Positions 63,001-64,000 of a DNA stretch of 64,000 bases are shown here, in pieces. Positions within the stretch are counted from its first letter, which is position 1; each line of letters opens with the position of its first letter. A program made the translations under genes and the position numbers. Source of the stretch: JANWJE01 sp044326545 (lineage in GTDB: Bacteria; Chlamydiota; Chlamydiia; Chlamydiales; Parachlamydiaceae); NCBI GenBank assembly GCA_044326545.1, contig JBIRBM010000009.1, positions 1 through 64,000 of the forward strand, written 5' to 3'. The notes beneath the pieces are model-generated. The model searched no databases and was not told the origin of the DNA. It worked only from the letters and a program-made list of their open reading frames with translations.

Positions 63001-63772
63001 GCATATCATAAATAAAAGTCTCTACATTCTCAGTTTCATTTTCAAAAAAAATGTCATTCATTTCTTGATCTTGACAACTAAACCCTTCCACAATTGCGCT
63101 AAGGTAGCGCGTCCATCCAAATTTTTTGACGCTTTTTGGATCTTGACAAGTCAAGCGACGCTCTTTGATCTGTTCAATCACTGACTGACAAGTTCCTTGG
63201 GTAGAATAGAGGCGAAAATGCTCAGGGACAAAAGAGCCTAGGATAAAACCAAAAGGAGAGGGGAAAAAAGTGACGGGAATATAAAAAGAATCAAGATTCA
63301 TGACCGTAGGGGGGAGCATGTTGAGGCAATCTGCGACGATGAGGGAAATTTCAAAAGGAAGATCCCCACCCAATCCTTGAAATGTGTATCCTTTAAAACT
63401 ATACAATCGGTCGATATAGACCGGTTTAAACGTTTCATGTGCTAAATGATCGAGGCTGTAAGGAACCCCTTGGAAGAGGGGGAGATTCCCTATATGTGAG
63501 AAAAGACCTTGAGCAACCTGATGGGTCCCTCTAATCATGATTTTCATGTCGATGTCGTGATGTTCTGTGGAAGCGGCAAATAAATGCGTCAAAGAGCTTC
63601 CTACCAGATAACTCCCCATCACGGGGATGCACGCATGATGTAAACTCAATAAGAATGAGAGGGCGATATCATGGACGCAACTCAATCTCCCATCGCAGAG
63701 TTTCACCTGATTATTTAATAGAGGAAGGAGTTGTTTATAATCAATCTCTTTATAAGCTAAACCGATCTGCAC
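60029..63772 (-). CDS. Large protein with an N-terminal nucleotidyltransferase signature, candidate effector
   Basis: A 1247-residue protein starting at GTG (63772), supported by GGAGG 5 nt upstream. Near the N-terminus, YLVGSSLTHLFAASTEHHDI followed by DMKIMI gives G58-S59-S60 and D73-x-D75, the GS-x(10-13)-DxD pattern of the polymerase-beta-type nucleotidyltransferases. LPFEISLIV (E141) could provide the third acidic residue. The remaining ~1000 residues are helical, repeat-like and rich in Leu, without a motif that I know; they may be a solenoid. There is no signal peptide or membrane span. Possible activities are nucleotide transfer to protein or RNA. The signature is seen; activity and export are inferred. 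The gene stands alone with an AT-rich leader. Confidence 0.68.
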   Translation of the reverse strand: MQIGLAYKEIDYKQLLPLLNNQVKLCDGRLSCVHDIALSFLLSLHHACIPVMGSYLVGSSLTHLFAASTEHHDIDMKIMIRGTHQVAQGLFSHIGNLPLFQGVPYSLDHLAHETFKPVYIDRLYSFKGYTFQGLGGDLPFEISLIVADCLNMLPPTVMNLDSFYIPVTFFPSPFGFILGSFVPEHFRLYSTQGTCQSVIEQIKERRLTCQDPKSVKKFGWTRYLSAIVEGFSCQDQEMNDIFFENETENVETFIYDMHQFVQRKKQGAAEVYWLFLICNAIFQCPKTSFLERLIGQLTSLLEHQTPSAAWMLPLKAVLRGPFPLKDIPTVLQLFLPLLSQSVTLKNHLNGTWLQCKLKGGTNNLHILIPYAFCDRQKALPSILNALRNEGTSIVLEGARGDLPFEESCFTLLSDISTIEESPLVEDLIFGWISLSPPLFSLLFSKMSNSRLFLGARYLPFKLRLICQEIQKTDINSSILQKIVFNLDFSSLDEEQKHLLCQLFLEKSGGFKALLEKPSEYFFDQDSCFDRVLMILNFYDEKKRSAQACLLIDHVLNNDGTSLSTHSCSFLEKLFQMTTQSDQEQMHSFSRLLRADRSRALDYLQMRLQAALDKHLLVWQIYGNLYDEKIVADFLEEKYLVLDSYRLYLHDTKDETLKENGKRAASFRMQNTLCTSLFLLSSFHLFEKQDQAQITDEALKAISQKRLNFSGFSLRSLYSLLEGYCEMQGDCLVEPHVLLGLQLSLKALSVKSKKMNLPPDLETVLMRFSKKISRFDKETVNHTPLILEISAMLIKQFLKKSVYVESANEILTTIYHPRLNNQNRENCAIDVEVYCSFLENEWQDSTDLSMIYQDVVTLFYSIPHQKNATELTVRFSKMLLVLCEKRMVIAYAIPLIKIGLELFNRSSALPVTAAIEDPAALTKFLSFVLFHTQEDGLYYYCILPDFYTLFLRIPSLVSSRLLKAFIAKGLAAAKRITKDDRWLEGAAALLSFSYKVCPKYTKTFSHEGTNKGQVMEALDCLFSFPDQEKVMEKVERLLKYLAIHNFLEGQFIGDMVPKIAEVNRISLPDAYTQVLMNPFFCSCVPWNVLIEIINPVDIRSWKKDEINLFMMVLASVWDTQFLLHMNTPPGKKESLDRILSFYLNLVEHCSVCYLSANLLGDLIANPGRYCPRGTNEKNHLLEVFAQIANKIHAVGYSFDDIKEKKVSKFLRDFHSFWNTLPQNAKEMHARTLSHLTPRPPQQLKSSTG

Positions 63773-64000
63773 AATTTCCTCCTCTCAAAAAAAATAAACA
63801 ACGATGTTTATACAATTATTCATTTAAGTCAATTTTTTTAAAAAACAATAAATAAAGTATTTTTTAAAAAAATCAGATTTATTTTTTAATAAAAAAAATC
63901 CAATCGTTTGGAAAATACCACGCGATTTTCTTGTTCAAAAATGAGAGAGTGACATTTGAAAAATTTCCAGCGATTCAGCGATCGAAACGCTATCACGATA
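63773..64000. other. AT-rich right edge, leader of the 1247-aa gene
   Basis: No gene seen. The first ~130 nt are extremely AT-rich and should contain the promoter of the minus-strand gene. No clear -35/-10 pair stands out. Confidence 0.4.

Noticed and set aside
1..64000. CRISPR array or phage region
   Set aside because: The repeats are dispersed palindromes of unequal length, not regularly spaced direct repeats with unique spacers. No cas, integrase or phage structural gene was seen.

Overview
The window looks like a stretch of chromosome from an amoeba-associated member of the Chlamydiae (Parachlamydiales, in the Parachlamydia/Criblamydia/Waddlia range). The strongest signs are a topoisomerase I with a C-terminal SWIB domain, a GreA carrying a ~570-residue N-terminal extension, a eukaryotic-type UDP-N-acetylhexosamine pyrophosphorylase, and the neighbourhood topA / tRNA-Ala / aspartate aminotransferase / mreC. 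The species cannot be named from sequence alone. No rRNA, CRISPR array, phage or intact transposase was seen.

Layout. 0.5-6 kb: lineage-specific genes, including a CX5R phosphatase candidate that may be a secreted effector. 6-14.7 kb: housekeeping (UDP-GlcNAc synthesis, a lipoprotein, gpsA-nnr, a NYN-domain nuclease, greA-rdgB). 15.7-21.8 kb: a protein-kinase-like gene, a 981-aa protein with a PLP-enzyme-like core, and a small basic protein. 21.8-23.6 kb: mutY and a convergent, overlapping glycosyltransferase. 23.6-36.4 kb: one giant ORF of 4246 codons with P-loop/helicase-like motifs resembling the eukaryotic DUF3638/DUF3645 giants. 36.5-46.2 kb, almost all on the minus strand: a membrane protein, a second glycosyltransferase, mreC, aspC, topA and dprA, with tRNA-Ala(GGC) on the plus strand. 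46.2-48.2 kb: a gene-poor, repeat-rich stretch with one DUF486 membrane protein. 48.2-52.4 kb: a TPR-like anchored protein, parB, a sugar-nucleotide epimerase and a class-3-lipase-like protein. 52.8-59.6 kb: an unusual block with two mitochondrial-carrier-family-like proteins, a protein with two tandem tRNA-binding (CsaA-type) domains, a heme-oxygenase-like diiron candidate with a mitochondrial-presequence-like N-terminus, and brnQ. 60.0-63.8 kb: a 1247-aa protein with an N-terminal nucleotidyltransferase signature.

How the genes may work together. The core genes form short operons, shown by ATGA overlaps and gaps below 10 nt: gpsA-nnr, greA-rdgB, aspC-mreC-glycosyltransferase and parB-epimerase. 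The accessory genes mostly stand alone, each with its own AT-rich leader, as expected for independently acquired effectors. Several carry eukaryote-like folds (kinase, phosphatase, lipase, mitochondrial carrier, DUF3638), which fits an intracellular bacterium that manipulates a protist host.

The intergenic DNA carries at least three families of palindromic repeats, with full-length, half and minimal end-to-end copies. They look like MITEs or REP-like elements. Every function given for a lineage-specific gene is inferred from motifs read by eye; no database search was run.
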